A stretch of 49,462 nucleotides of DNA. Source: Candidatus Brevefilum sp. GTDB lineage: Bacteria; Chloroflexota; Anaerolineae; Anaerolineales; Anaerolineaceae. The translations under genes were made by a program, and so were the position numbers. Of the stretch, positions 23,933-32,870 are shown piece by piece. Numbering within the stretch: the first letter of the stretch is position 1; each line of letters opens with the position of its first letter. The stretch is from the NCBI GenBank assembly GCA_029210815.1, contig JARGGB010000016.1, positions 1-49,462 on the forward strand, written 5' to 3'. Below the pieces are notes generated by a model. It was given only the letters and a program-made list of their open reading frames with translations, searched no databases and was not told the DNA's origin.

Positions 23933-25171
23933 ATGATTGAACAATACACGCTTTTTCAACGCAAAAATATCCTGAGTGTCAGTCAGCTCAACAGCTACCT
24001 GCGTCAATTGCTTGAAAGTGATGAAATCCTGCAGGACATCTGGGTAAAGGGAGAGATATCCAATCTTTCTCAACCTTCATCCGGGCACCTGTACTTCACA
24101 TTAAAAGACCCCGAGGCAGCGATACGCTGTGTGATGTGGCGCAACACCGCTGCCAGGCTGACCTTTAGACCACGAGAGGGCATGGCGGTTGAAGTCCATG
24201 GCAGCATGAGCGTCTATGAAGTCAGCGGCCAGGTCCAACTCTATTTAGACACCATGCAGCCCGCAGGTGAGGGCGCTCTTTACCAAGAATATTTACGCTT
24301 AAAGGCGAAGTTGGAAGCTGAGGGTTTATTTGATCCTGAACGCAAACGCCCTCTCCCCCTGATGCCCAAGCTGATTGGCATCGTGACCTCTCCGACGGGG
24401 GCAGCCTTGCAGGATATGCTCAACACGATCCAACGGCGATTTCCCATCGCAATAGTCCTGTTAGCGCCAACTGCAGTCCAGGGCAGCGAAGCACCACCAG
24501 GCATCGTGAATGCACTTACAAGGATCAACCAGGAAGCCAAACCTGACGTGATCCTGATCGGTCGCGGCGGTGGTTCCATTGAGGACTTGTGGGCATTCAA
24601 TGATGAAGCGGTGGTCAGGGCTGTGGCAGCATCAACTGCACCGGTCATCTCGGGGGTCGGCCATGAAACCGATTTCACCCTGACCGATTTTGCGGCTGAT
24701 TTTCGAGCACCGACGCCAACTGCAGCAGCTGAAATCGCCACACCCGATCAAACTGAACTGCTTGGCATTATTACTGAGCTCATCAACCGGCAGACAAACT
24801 TATTATCCGAGAAAATATCAGACTTGCGCTGGGAACAGGGACAATTACAGAAGGACCTGGAACGTTTATCCCCTGCGCACAAAATTGAGACCTACATCCA
24901 GCGTTTGGATGAGTTGATCCATCGTCTTGATCGAGGAATCCAATCTGACCTTGAACGCAAAAAACTATATCTTGAGAACTTCAGGCAATCCCTTCGAGGC
25001 TTAAATCCACAGGCCGTTCTTCAACGAGGATATGCCATCGTCACCCATCACAAAGATGGAAGTATTATTAGTGATGTTAAACAGGTCCAACCTGACGAAT
25101 TCGTACACATCAAAATCAATCGTGGTGAAATGGACGCTCGAATCACCCAAATCAATACAGGAGAATCCTGA
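23933..25171 (+). CDS. xseA: Exodeoxyribonuclease VII large subunit
   Basis: A 412-residue catalytic subunit of ExoVII, which degrades single-stranded DNA from either end. The N-terminal OB fold (about residues 8-105) includes WVKGEISNLSQPSSGHLYF (34-52). The nuclease domain shows GIVTSPTGAALQDML (about 145-159), GRGGGSIEDLWAFNDE (about 203-218) and the conserved SGVGHETDFTLTDF (about 235-248). A long coiled coil (about 275-350) assembles with XseB. Its TGA overlaps the xseB ATG by one base, so the two are translationally coupled. Confidence 0.97.
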   Translation: MIEQYTLFQRKNILSVSQLNSYLRQLLESDEILQDIWVKGEISNLSQPSSGHLYFTLKDPEAAIRCVMWRNTAARLTFRPREGMAVEVHGSMSVYEVSGQVQLYLDTMQPAGEGALYQEYLRLKAKLEAEGLFDPERKRPLPLMPKLIGIVTSPTGAALQDMLNTIQRRFPIAIVLLAPTAVQGSEAPPGIVNALTRINQEAKPDVILIGRGGGSIEDLWAFNDEAVVRAVAASTAPVISGVGHETDFTLTDFAADFRAPTPTAAAEIATPDQTELLGIITELINRQTNLLSEKISDLRWEQGQLQKDLERLSPAHKIETYIQRLDELIHRLDRGIQSDLERKKLYLENFRQSLRGLNPQAVLQRGYAIVTHHKDGSIISDVKQVQPDEFVHIKINRGEMDARITQINTGES

Positions 25172-25410
25172 TGTTAGAAAATGATGAATTACAAGCAATA
25201 AAAGAGATGGATTTTGAAGCAGCATTTGAAGCGCTGCAAGAAAATGTCAAAGAACTAGAGGGAGAGGGCTTATCTCTTGAAGAATCCCTCAAACGATATC
25301 AACGTGGGCAAGCACTGGCAAGACGCTGTGCTGAGTTGCTGGAAGAGGCAGAACTCCAGGTTCGCACGCTTGCAGCGGAATCAACACAACCCATAGAAAC
25401 CGAAGAATAA
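25171..25410 (+). CDS. xseB: Exodeoxyribonuclease VII small subunit
   Basis: A 79-residue helical subunit that wraps the coiled coil of XseA. The family pattern is clear: FEAALQENVKELE-type start (here FEAAFEALQENVKELEGEG, residues 11-29), then LSLEESLKRYQRGQALARRC (30-49) and a second helix of heptads. Its ATG overlaps the xseA stop (TGATG). Normal length for the family. Confidence 0.96.
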   Translation: MLENDELQAIKEMDFEAAFEALQENVKELEGEGLSLEESLKRYQRGQALARRCAELLEEAELQVRTLAAESTQPIETEE

Positions 25411-25415
25411 AGCTT

Positions 25416-25877
25416 ATGCCGCTGACAGGAATTCTCAATAACCCCGTTTTCATTGCATGCATTACAGCATCAGTACTTGCACAAATCCTGAAATTACCCC
25501 TGGAATATTTGAGAACCAAAAAATGGGATTGGTCCCTTATATTCGGTACTGGAGGTGTGCCCAGCTCCCATTCAGCGGTTGTCACAGCTGCAGCAGCAGG
25601 TGTGGGACATTATGTTGGTTTTGATACGCCCTTATTTGGCCTGGCTTTTGCCATCGCAACCGTGGTCATTTATGATGCAACCAACATTCGCCGACAGGCG
25701 GGTTTTCATGCCCAGCAAATTAACCGGATCATCGAAGAGATCTTCGCAGGCAAGGTTAAACCTGTGGATGAATTCAATGAATTGCGGGAAGTTTTAGGCC
25801 ATTCACCTGGTGAGGCTGTCGGCGGAATCATTTTAGGGATAATTATCAGCTGGATTACATGGCAGATCTGGCCGTGA
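25416..25877 (+). CDS. DUF212/DivPAP family membrane phosphatase-like protein
   Basis: A 153-residue membrane protein related to acid phosphatase/vanadium haloperoxidases (DUF212, YuiD-type). GGVPSSHSAVVTA (about residues 46-58) is the signature motif, and RRQAGFHAQQINRI (about 91-104) supplies a second basic/His segment. About three to four membrane helices are seen, the last at the very C-terminus. It may act on lipid phosphates such as undecaprenyl-type diphosphates, but no substrate is established for this branch. It begins 5 bp after xseB and is likely the last gene of that operon; no terminator follows. Confidence 0.88.
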   Translation: MPLTGILNNPVFIACITASVLAQILKLPLEYLRTKKWDWSLIFGTGGVPSSHSAVVTAAAAGVGHYVGFDTPLFGLAFAIATVVIYDATNIRRQAGFHAQQINRIIEEIFAGKVKPVDEFNELREVLGHSPGEAVGGIILGIIISWITWQIWP

Positions 25878-26150
25878 CCATTACTTAAATATCGAGACAA
25901 TTCTAAATCAAATCGTTCTCTTTATCATAGCCCTGATAATTACAGGATATTTACTCGATAAATTAAGAAAAGTGTCTTCTACTCTTTTATCTCTCCAAAA
26001 TCATGAAAGTAAATTTTCATAGATAAGCATATTGGCACCTTCATGATTAATATAAATTCCAAAAATCATATTTTATTTCTCTTTGATGATTAATTAATCA
26101 ACTTTAAGAAATAAAATAATTGTTTTGTGGAGCATTGATCTATTAAATTC

Positions 26151-27212
26151 CTATTTCTCTAACACCCGCATACGATTTCTTAACCAAAGTGATGCTTCAG
26201 CTTGATATCGACGAACGATTAACATTGAGCATTCAACCTCTTCAATTAATGTATCATTCAAAGATCCAAAAAGATACTTGTGTGAAAATGCCTCACTCCC
26301 TGCACCAATCATTAGTAAATCGTAATTTCCTGCCTTGGACTCATCCAATATTCCATTACTCATAAAAGCAGTTTGCACGACTTTAATGTCCATCCATGGG
26401 GGAATTTCCCCCAGCGTTTCTTCAATTATCTCCTGAACATATAAACTAGCATCTTCTTTTCCCTCTTCATCCAAATCCAGAGGTGCTAGATGCAGAGCAG
26501 TCACATGGACATCTGGCGAATAAGCTAAGGATTGTGCCAAATTCAGCAGCAAACGAGAGTTCGGTCCACCAGTAAAAGGCATGAGAAATTTTTTCAATCC
26601 ATTAATGCCTCGATTGCGAAACACAACAACATCGCCGCGTGCATTCACCATCACTTCTTTGATGATATTATGTGGAATTCTTAGCTTTGTTTCCAGGCTC
26701 GGCCAACCCAACATAATCAGCTTGACAGGATTGGGTGATTTCCACTCTTTATAAATTGCACTTTCAACATTGTTAGCAACTTTTGTTTTGGTTGAAATTG
26801 CTACATTACGTTTCTGAGCAATAGGCGCGGTCCTTTGAAGAAGGGCTATCCGATCTGATTTACACTTTTGAATGATCTCATTGATCTCCTTCTGTGAAGG
26901 CATCGAAGGCACTTTAACAACTGACAGCAAACTAATGCTTGTATCTTCCTGGTGTTCTGCTAAACGAGAAGCCAAATCAACTAAACCCTCAGCAGTTTTG
27001 GGGTTGATTGCAGCAACAAGGATGCGCCCGCCGCCAATAGCCTCTTCAAGCTGTGCCTCAATAATCATTCTTTTCTTAAAATATTGGGACACAAAATAGA
27101 CAATCGCCAAAATGACAATCACACCCCCTAAGAAAATCAATGCTGTAGGATTGGCAAACGAAATGATCAATAAACCGCTGCCTGCTGCTAAAATTGCCGT
27201 CAAAGGAAACAA
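26151..27212 (-). CDS. C-terminal part of a frameshifted permease-UspA protein
   Basis: This frame encodes about 350 residues that continue the upstream permease in the -1 frame. It begins, with no ribosome site of its own, at LFPLTAIL, supplies two more membrane helices (about residues 5-45), then two universal-stress (UspA) domains: about 60-190 (GGRILVAAINPKTAEG onwards) and about 205-345, ending with SMLIVRR. UspA pairs on APC permeases are thought to sense adenine nucleotides or regulate transport. The split is best explained by one missing base at about 27213-27216. If the base is truly missing the product is not made; if it is a sequencing error this is one intact gene with 27200-28372. 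Confidence 0.85.
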   Translation of the reverse strand: MFPLTAILAAGSGLLIISFANPTALIFLGGVIVILAIVYFVSQYFKKRMIIEAQLEEAIGGGRILVAAINPKTAEGLVDLASRLAEHQEDTSISLLSVVKVPSMPSQKEINEIIQKCKSDRIALLQRTAPIAQKRNVAISTKTKVANNVESAIYKEWKSPNPVKLIMLGWPSLETKLRIPHNIIKEVMVNARGDVVVFRNRGINGLKKFLMPFTGGPNSRLLLNLAQSLAYSPDVHVTALHLAPLDLDEEGKEDASLYVQEIIEETLGEIPPWMDIKVVQTAFMSNGILDESKAGNYDLLMIGAGSEAFSHKYLFGSLNDTLIEEVECSMLIVRRYQAEASLWLRNRMRVLEK

Positions 27213-28372
27213 GGGCGTTTAAATGGGCGCTCAATATCAGGATATTTTTTTCGTAAGTTCACCATAGATAGGGATGCCCAAAATAGGACAAACATATACC
27301 CGGCACTTGAGATAAAACTCAGAAAATCCACCAGACCAATGATGGTGATCAACCCGCTGATGAGCATCACAAAGAATATGGAGACATAGGGTGTCCGCCA
27401 CCGGCTCAGGCGAGAAAGGATTGGCGGCCAAACCTGGTCCCTGCTGAGTGTGAAAGCCTCTATGGTTGCAGAAAGCATCGCTGAGTTGACAGATGTTAAT
27501 GTGGCTATGATACCCGCAGCAGCCATTACTGGCACCCCAACTTTTGGCCAAAATACCCTTGCTGCATCAGTTAAGGCTGTTTCGGAACCGGCAAGCTCAG
27601 AATAAGGAATAACACCTATGGTCACATAGGATACCAAAGTGTAGATCAGTGTTGTTAATCCCAGGCTGACTAGAATGCCAATTGGAATATTTTTGCTTGG
27701 TTGTTTTATCTCTTCAGCATCATCAGCAATGACCTCAAAACCAACATATGCATTATAAATCAAAGCCACGGTTGTCAGCATCCGCCCAATATTTGCCCAA
27801 ATGGATTGGTTTTCAAATAAAACCCTGCCTGACATGAAAATTTCTCTGTCAAACCCACTTTCGCGTGTCAGTCCCAAAAAAACAAACAAACCAAACACAA
27901 CCAGCAAAAACACCCCCATGCCAATCTGCAAATTACCAACCTGGGTGATACCCCGTACGTGCAGGATTGCAACAAAGACGATAACAAGCAGAGCAACGGG
28001 AATAATTGGTAATGCAGGGATAAAAATCTTTAGAGAATAAGCAAAACCAACTGCGGACAAAGCAGCATAAAAGGTGCTTGAGAGTCCATCCAACGATCCC
28101 ACTAAAAACATGAGGGGACCATTCCCAAACCCCTCTTTGACATAGGTCATTGCCCCGCCAGTGACCGGGTATGTCGTGGCTAACTCCGCATAATTTAGAG
28201 CAATGCTCAGCGAAAGAATACCGCCGATGATAATCGCCAATACAGCATCTGGCCCTGCAATACCAGCAGCATGACCCGTCAGAACAAATATTTCCGCCGC
28301 AATTGTGCCGGCTGTACCCAGCATAATCACGTGAATCAAATTCAATTGCCGCTTTAATTTTCTTTTTGCCAT
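27200..28372 (-). CDS. Amino acid/polyamine (APC) permease, N-terminal part
   Basis: About 390 residues of an APC-superfamily transporter with ten hydrophobic helices. It begins MLGTAGTIAAEIFVLTGHAAG (from residue 17; the broken-helix TM1, written here in part) and has family-like TM6 FEVIADDAEEIKQPSKNIP (about 218-236). It ends abruptly at RPFKRPCFL, where a full protein would continue with RPLFPLTAIL into TM11-12, found in the overlapping -1 frame downstream. Substrate unknown. Upstream is a long leader with a TTGTAA-N16-TATAAT promoter. Functional only if the frame is restored. Confidence 0.88.
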   Translation of the reverse strand: MAKRKLKRQLNLIHVIMLGTAGTIAAEIFVLTGHAAGIAGPDAVLAIIIGGILSLSIALNYAELATTYPVTGGAMTYVKEGFGNGPLMFLVGSLDGLSSTFYAALSAVGFAYSLKIFIPALPIIPVALLVIVFVAILHVRGITQVGNLQIGMGVFLLVVFGLFVFLGLTRESGFDREIFMSGRVLFENQSIWANIGRMLTTVALIYNAYVGFEVIADDAEEIKQPSKNIPIGILVSLGLTTLIYTLVSYVTIGVIPYSELAGSETALTDAARVFWPKVGVPVMAAAGIIATLTSVNSAMLSATIEAFTLSRDQVWPPILSRLSRWRTPYVSIFFVMLISGLITIIGLVDFLSFISSAGYMFVLFWASLSMVNLRKKYPDIERPFKRPCFL

Positions 28373-28712
28373 CTTTAATGAACCAGGCTTTCGTTGATTG
28401 AAAGATAAAGAATAATTTGGCTACCGACTATTGTTAAAATCTTCGCACCTGATGTAAAAATTATTTATAAGATTGACTTCCCAGCAGGATATTAAGATTT
28501 TCAAAACTTTAATACGAAAGAAAAAACAGGAAGTTATGCATCAAGTCGAATAAAAATATCCACAGAATCATTATAGTGACAAATTTATTATTTACAATAG
28601 ACAATTTGAGAATCTTACTGGCAAGATTTACCATCAATAGCCGCGCAATAACACCAGGACTGGATACAACAATCTTTACAAAATTAGGAAAACCGAACCG
28701 GAATAAATACTG
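28373..28712. other. Intergenic region: murJ 3' end and permease leader
   Basis: About 340 AT-rich bases without a credible gene. On the minus strand TTGTAA (28597-28592), 16 bp and TATAAT (28575-28570) make a good promoter for the permease; its predicted leader is about 190 nt. I recognise no riboswitch in it and found only a very small CCG/CGG hairpin with a T run as a possible murJ terminator near 28700. Confidence 0.5.
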
Positions 28713-30311
28713 TTACTTTCGTATCTTGCGCATGAGCGTGCGGAACATCCCCAGCAGTTCCGGCATCCTCAACATCCACATCAAACCAACATAGATCGCA
28801 AGCCCGATCCCCAGGGCGCCAAACAATTCAAACCAACGAGAGCGGCTCTCAAACAAAGCACCCCAACCCATCACCGCGCCAGCCATTAAAGCTGTCCCCA
28901 ACAAAGCGATGCTGACACCCTTCCAAATATATCCACCATTTAAACCCTGCAGCCGTCTGCGCATCAAGAAAATTAAAACCATACTTTCCAGGGCAGTTGC
29001 TAAAGAATTTGCCAGTGCTAAGCCGCCGTGCGGCAGCCAACCAACGTGTTCAAATACCGCAGAAAACAACAAACTCAAACCAATGTTCAGACCCATAGCA
29101 CCCACACCGACGATCACTGGGGTGCGTGTATCATGCAATGCATAAAATGCCCTGCTGAGGATCTCTACCAGCGAGTGCCCAACCAGGCCGGCGGCATACC
29201 ACAACAAAGCCCAGGCAACCAATTCGGTTGATCGGTCAGTAAAAGCGCCGCGCTGATAGAGCGCTGCCACTAAAGGCGTCCGCAATAAAATCAAACCCAC
29301 GGAAGCGGGGATCGCCAGGAGTAAAACAGCCCGCAGTGTCGACGCCAGCGACTCACGCATTTCATCAAATTTTCCCAAGGCTGCCTGCGCCGAAAAAGTT
29401 GGTAAGGATGCAATCGCTGCAGACTGCGCCACTGCCATCTGCGGCATGAGCATCAAGGAAAAAGCCAGGGTGATGGCGGTTACACTACCCTCCGGCTGTC
29501 CTAAAGCAATGATGGTATTAACGATGAAATTCATTTGCACAACGGCAACACCCAATAACCGTGGCCCCATCAGCCGAAAGACGCCAATCACTGCCTTGTC
29601 CCTAAAACCTAGATAGGCATGATAGGCGCGTTCTTGCAGTTTCAACAAACGGGGAAGCTGCACCAGCAAATGCAACAGCGCGCCTGCAACAACGCCGTAT
29701 GCCAGCCTCTGAATACCCCATGCTTCTGGTAAAAGAATTGTCCCCAAAATCATTCCAATGGAATACATCGCCGGTGCAATCGCTGGGATCAGAAAAACCT
29801 GATGCGCATTGAGAATGCCCATCACCAGTCCGCTCAAGCCGAAGATAACAACCGATGGCAGCATGAGCCGCAGCAATGACGCGGTCAAAGCTTCCTGAAC
29901 AGGGTCAGAACCTGGCACCAATAAATAGAGACCTTCTGAGACGATGAAGGGTGCAAAAATCCAGGATAGAATACTGATTATTACCAGGGCTAAAAACACA
30001 AGATTAACCACGCCCGAAGCCAATCGCCAGGCACCTGGACGGTCTTCATGTGTTAGAAAGCCAGTGAATGCCGGAATAAACGCCGACCCCAGGGCTCCAC
30101 CAGCGACAAGATTAAACAGCAATTCTACAATTCGGTTGGCTGCATTAAAAGAATCCAGGTCAGATGAAGTACCGAAAGCATCCGTAATTACAACGCCGCG
30201 TATTAAGCCAACCAGGTTGCTGACGATAAAGGCAAGCATTACCGTGCCGGCAGCTCGAGCGATTTGCTGGTTGGCAGTTGCCTGTCCTTCTAGCGGTGGA
30301 TTGGGCGTCAT
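28713..30311 (-). CDS. murJ: Lipid II flippase MurJ
   Basis: A 532-residue polytopic protein of the MOP/MviN family, with about 14 helices, which moves lipid II across the membrane for peptidoglycan synthesis. Family features include FGTSSDLDSFNAANRIVEL (near residue 45, after the first helix) and repeated Gly/Ala-rich helices. I place the start at ATG 30311: its ATGA overlaps the mazG stop by 4 nt, and GAGG lies 8 nt upstream. A longer reading from 30347 would run 40 bases into mazG. Confidence 0.95.
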   Translation of the reverse strand: MTPNPPLEGQATANQQIARAAGTVMLAFIVSNLVGLIRGVVITDAFGTSSDLDSFNAANRIVELLFNLVAGGALGSAFIPAFTGFLTHEDRPGAWRLASGVVNLVFLALVIISILSWIFAPFIVSEGLYLLVPGSDPVQEALTASLLRLMLPSVVIFGLSGLVMGILNAHQVFLIPAIAPAMYSIGMILGTILLPEAWGIQRLAYGVVAGALLHLLVQLPRLLKLQERAYHAYLGFRDKAVIGVFRLMGPRLLGVAVVQMNFIVNTIIALGQPEGSVTAITLAFSLMLMPQMAVAQSAAIASLPTFSAQAALGKFDEMRESLASTLRAVLLLAIPASVGLILLRTPLVAALYQRGAFTDRSTELVAWALLWYAAGLVGHSLVEILSRAFYALHDTRTPVIVGVGAMGLNIGLSLLFSAVFEHVGWLPHGGLALANSLATALESMVLIFLMRRRLQGLNGGYIWKGVSIALLGTALMAGAVMGWGALFESRSRWFELFGALGIGLAIYVGLMWMLRMPELLGMFRTLMRKIRK

Positions 30312-31786
30312 TCTTCTTTCCTCATCGCTTTTCCAGCCTGCGACCATAAGCCTTCTTTTCGTTCCTTTGAAAGATTCACCAGAGATTCGCCCCTTTTAAT
30401 GGCTGACGCTTCCATGATCCCAAATTGTTCCCTGAAGCGAGCCAGCGCTTCTCTCAAAAGGCTTTCTGCATCCATCTCATGTTTGTACGCTAAAGCTGAA
30501 AAACCAAGTAATAAGTCCTCAAGAAATTTATCTTTCTCTTCAGCTGTTCCAAACTGATTAATCTGTTCAATTAGATAAGCAGGGTCAGCCTTATTATGCA
30601 AATAATCAAACCCTACACGCCTGGTACGTTTAATGATTTCACCCGCTTGGGTTAAAGCTGGCAGGGCTTTAGGAACGCCATCCAGCAAGCCTTTTTTAGC
30701 CTCATCACCATTATCTTTGCGTTCTTCAGCTTTGATTTCCTCCCAATTATGAAGCACGCCTGAAACGCCGCTTACCTTTTTATCGGCAAAGACATGTGGA
30801 TGCCTGCGGACCAGCTTGGATCCAATGCCATCCAACACATGGTGAATATTGAAATCACCTTCTTCATTAGCGATTTGCGCATGAAGTAAAATTTGCAAAA
30901 GCAAATCGCCTAATTCTTCTTCAAGGTCCCGCATATCCTGTCGATCTAAAGCATCCAGTGTCTCATAAGTTTCTTCAAGCAAAAAAGGCCGCAAGCTCTC
31001 ATGCGTTTGTTCACGATCCCAGGGGCAGCCATCAGGTGCCCGTAATTTTGCAATAATTTCCTGAAATGACTCGAAAGATGTATAAGGTGAAAGGGGCGGC
31101 ACAAATAAAGCACTCAACAAGCCCAGGTGTTCGCTGTGGTCAATCGCATATAGAGGCAAGTCTTCAACCAATTCTTTATCCGTCCCTGCCCCATGGACCA
31201 GCCTGACCGGGTGGTCATCGGGATAGGTGGTCATTAATGTCAACTTGACATCAGATGCCACCAATCTTGAGTAGATTTGGGCGATCAAAACCGGTGATGA
31301 GGGAGGTGTCTGCGGTGTTTGCGAAATTCCCATACTCAGGGCATCTGCAAGTACCAAATCCGGGAATGGGTCCAACGCCAATGCTTTAAAGGTTGGTCCT
31401 AAAAAACTCAAGCCTTCAATAACCCGCACAGGAATATCTTCAATCTTTGCCCGTCGGAAAATTTCCGGGCAGGTTGCTTCTGCGACAAAAGGATGTCCGG
31501 GCACTGCGTACGTAATACCACCAGACACTTTTCCCAGGCTTAACATACGATCGATAATTTCTTCGTAAACTTCTTCAAAGCCTTCGTGCTTTTCATATAG
31601 ATCATCAAAACTGATCAATTCCAGGTGTTCAGGCAAATGCGCCACTGTCGGATGCTGAGAGGTACGCAAATATAATACCTTTATTTGCTTCAACCAGGCC
31701 AGAGCCTCAAGTGTCAAGTATTTAGGGTCACCGGGGCCCAGACCTATTAAGGTTATACCGGTCGCCCGATTTTCAACCTGTGTCAT
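30308..31786 (-). CDS. mazG: Fused tetrapyrrole methylase-like / MazG nucleotide pyrophosphohydrolase
   Basis: A 492-residue two-domain protein like YabN. Residues about 8-230 form a SAM-dependent methylase-like domain (ITLIGLGPGDPKYLTLEAL, 11-29) of unknown substrate. Residues about 245-490 form a MazG domain that hydrolyses NTPs to NMP and pyrophosphate, cleaning aberrant nucleotides; LRAPDGCPWDREQTHESLRP (about 248-267) and the metal-binding EEELGDLLLQ (about 288-297) are visible. Coupled by a 4-nt overlap to murJ. Confidence 0.95.
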   Translation of the reverse strand: MTQVENRATGITLIGLGPGDPKYLTLEALAWLKQIKVLYLRTSQHPTVAHLPEHLELISFDDLYEKHEGFEEVYEEIIDRMLSLGKVSGGITYAVPGHPFVAEATCPEIFRRAKIEDIPVRVIEGLSFLGPTFKALALDPFPDLVLADALSMGISQTPQTPPSSPVLIAQIYSRLVASDVKLTLMTTYPDDHPVRLVHGAGTDKELVEDLPLYAIDHSEHLGLLSALFVPPLSPYTSFESFQEIIAKLRAPDGCPWDREQTHESLRPFLLEETYETLDALDRQDMRDLEEELGDLLLQILLHAQIANEEGDFNIHHVLDGIGSKLVRRHPHVFADKKVSGVSGVLHNWEEIKAEERKDNGDEAKKGLLDGVPKALPALTQAGEIIKRTRRVGFDYLHNKADPAYLIEQINQFGTAEEKDKFLEDLLLGFSALAYKHEMDAESLLREALARFREQFGIMEASAIKRGESLVNLSKERKEGLWSQAGKAMRKEE

Positions 31787-31815
31787 TTTCTTTCCTTATT
31801 TTCCCTGATTAACAA

Positions 31816-31841
31816 ATAGAGACGTCATAAAACGTCTCTAT
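31816..31841 (-). terminator. Probable terminator of the ribosomal operon
   Basis: ATAGAGACGT and ACGTCTCTAT form a 10-bp stem with a 6-nt loop, about 115 nt past the rpsI stop. Read on the minus strand a short T-rich tail (TTTGTTAATC) follows. It also separates the ribosomal operon from mazG-murJ. Confidence 0.6.
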
Positions 31842-31956
31842 CAATACTTCTAATAATATTATCCATTAGATAAGGCATCAATATCTGCCTCACATAAGGG
31901 AGATCACTGCTGCCATATAGCTAACATGGATATCCCAGAAGATTAATGGAATTGCT

Positions 31957-32352
31957 TTAGCGCTTGGTGTAAGTAGGAGCCTTACGCGCTCGTTTGAGAC
32001 CTGGCTTCTTGCGTTCCTTGACACGTGGGTCTCGTGTCAGGTAACCGTTGTGTCGCAGGGGTGCTCGTAACTCCTCGTCCATTTTAACCAAAGCACGGGA
32101 TAAACCTAGCTTGACAGCATCTCGCTGACCGGTCACACCGCCGCCGTTGACTAAAACAGTTACATCGTATATTTCATTTGATTGGTTAGCGATCTGGAAT
32201 GCCTTAAGAATTGCTTCCATATCACCAAGTCGGGTGAAATAAGCGTCGATTTCTTTTTCGTTGACCGTGAAAGCACCAGTGCCTGACATGAGCCGAACAC
32301 GGGCTGAGCTTTCTTTTCGACGACCAATACCTTCATAATATCGTTTATCCAT
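31957..32352 (-). CDS. rpsI: 30S ribosomal protein S9
   Basis: 131 residues, the last gene of the operon. YEGIGRRKESSARVRL (residues 6-21) is the S9 start pattern, and the basic tail KKPGLKRARKAPTYTKR ends in the conserved KR that reaches the P-site tRNA. It lies 9 nt after rplM; the rplM-rpsI pair is conserved in bacteria. Confidence 0.97.
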   Translation of the reverse strand: MDKRYYEGIGRRKESSARVRLMSGTGAFTVNEKEIDAYFTRLGDMEAILKAFQIANQSNEIYDVTVLVNGGGVTGQRDAVKLGLSRALVKMDEELRAPLRHNGYLTRDPRVKERKKPGLKRARKAPTYTKR

Positions 32353-32361
32353 AAATCTTGA

Positions 32362-32796
32362 TTACTCCTCTGACTCAACTAACTCAGGTGTCTGAGCGTA
32401 GTGCGGATGTTCTGGACCAGCATAAACATGCAAATTTTTAAAAATGCGGCGCCCAAGCTTGTTCTTGGGGATCATACCCTTCACAGCATGCTCAATAACA
32501 CGTTCTGGGTGCCTCTCCAGCTGTGTTCGTAAATCAATAGATTTCAAACCACCGGGATAATTTGAGTGATGATAATAAATTTTACTGTCCAAACGGGTGG
32601 GATACACGGCAACCTTCTCCGCGTTTATCACAACCACATTGGCACCAGTCACCACACCAGGCGTGTAATTGGGCTTGTGTTTTCCAATTAACAATTGGGC
32701 AATTTTTGTTGATAAACGTCCCAGGTTCTGACCTTCGGCGTCAATCAACAGCCATTCTTGTTCAACTTTTCCTTTAGGTACAAATGTTTTTCTCAC
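32362..32796 (-). CDS. rplM: 50S ribosomal protein L13
   Basis: 144 residues. The family hallmarks are [20 protein letters not shown] (residues 17-36), then [11 protein letters not shown] (75-85) and [19 protein letters not shown] (about 107-125). An early-assembling large-subunit protein. It is separated from truA by 74 nt, with only a small AAATCT/AGATTT hairpin between. Confidence 0.97.
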   Translation of the reverse strand: MRKTFVPKGKVEQEWLLIDAEGQNLGRLSTKIAQLLIGKHKPNYTPGVVTGANVVVINAEKVAVYPTRLDSKIYYHHSNYPGGLKSIDLRTQLERHPERVIEHAVKGMIPKNKLGRRIFKNLHVYAGPEHPHYAQTPELVESEE

Positions 32797-32870
32797 TGTC
32801 TAACTCTCCATCATTCAAAGATCCCTGCTCAAGGTCACCAAACCCAAAGCTGAAATCTAAATAGATTTTC

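Noticed and set aside
26087-26100. TGATTAATTAATCA palindrome between convergent genes as an operator
   Set aside because: Very AT-rich region, no promoter next to it, and it lies between two 3' ends; chance is the likely cause.
25878-26150. Hidden gene or terminator between the DUF212 gene and the UspA frame
   Set aside because: No frame with a start, ribosome site and normal composition was found, and no GC-rich hairpin with a T-tract is visible.
27200-27240. Programmed -1 frameshift in the permease gene
   Set aside because: The nearby TTTAAAC is out of the register needed for a slippery heptamer, and slipping there would meet a TAA in the -1 frame. A one-base indel in a G run is simpler.
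28576-28794. Plus-strand 72-residue reading frame after the permease promoter
   Set aside because: It overlaps the end of murJ and has no ribosome site or recognisable sequence.
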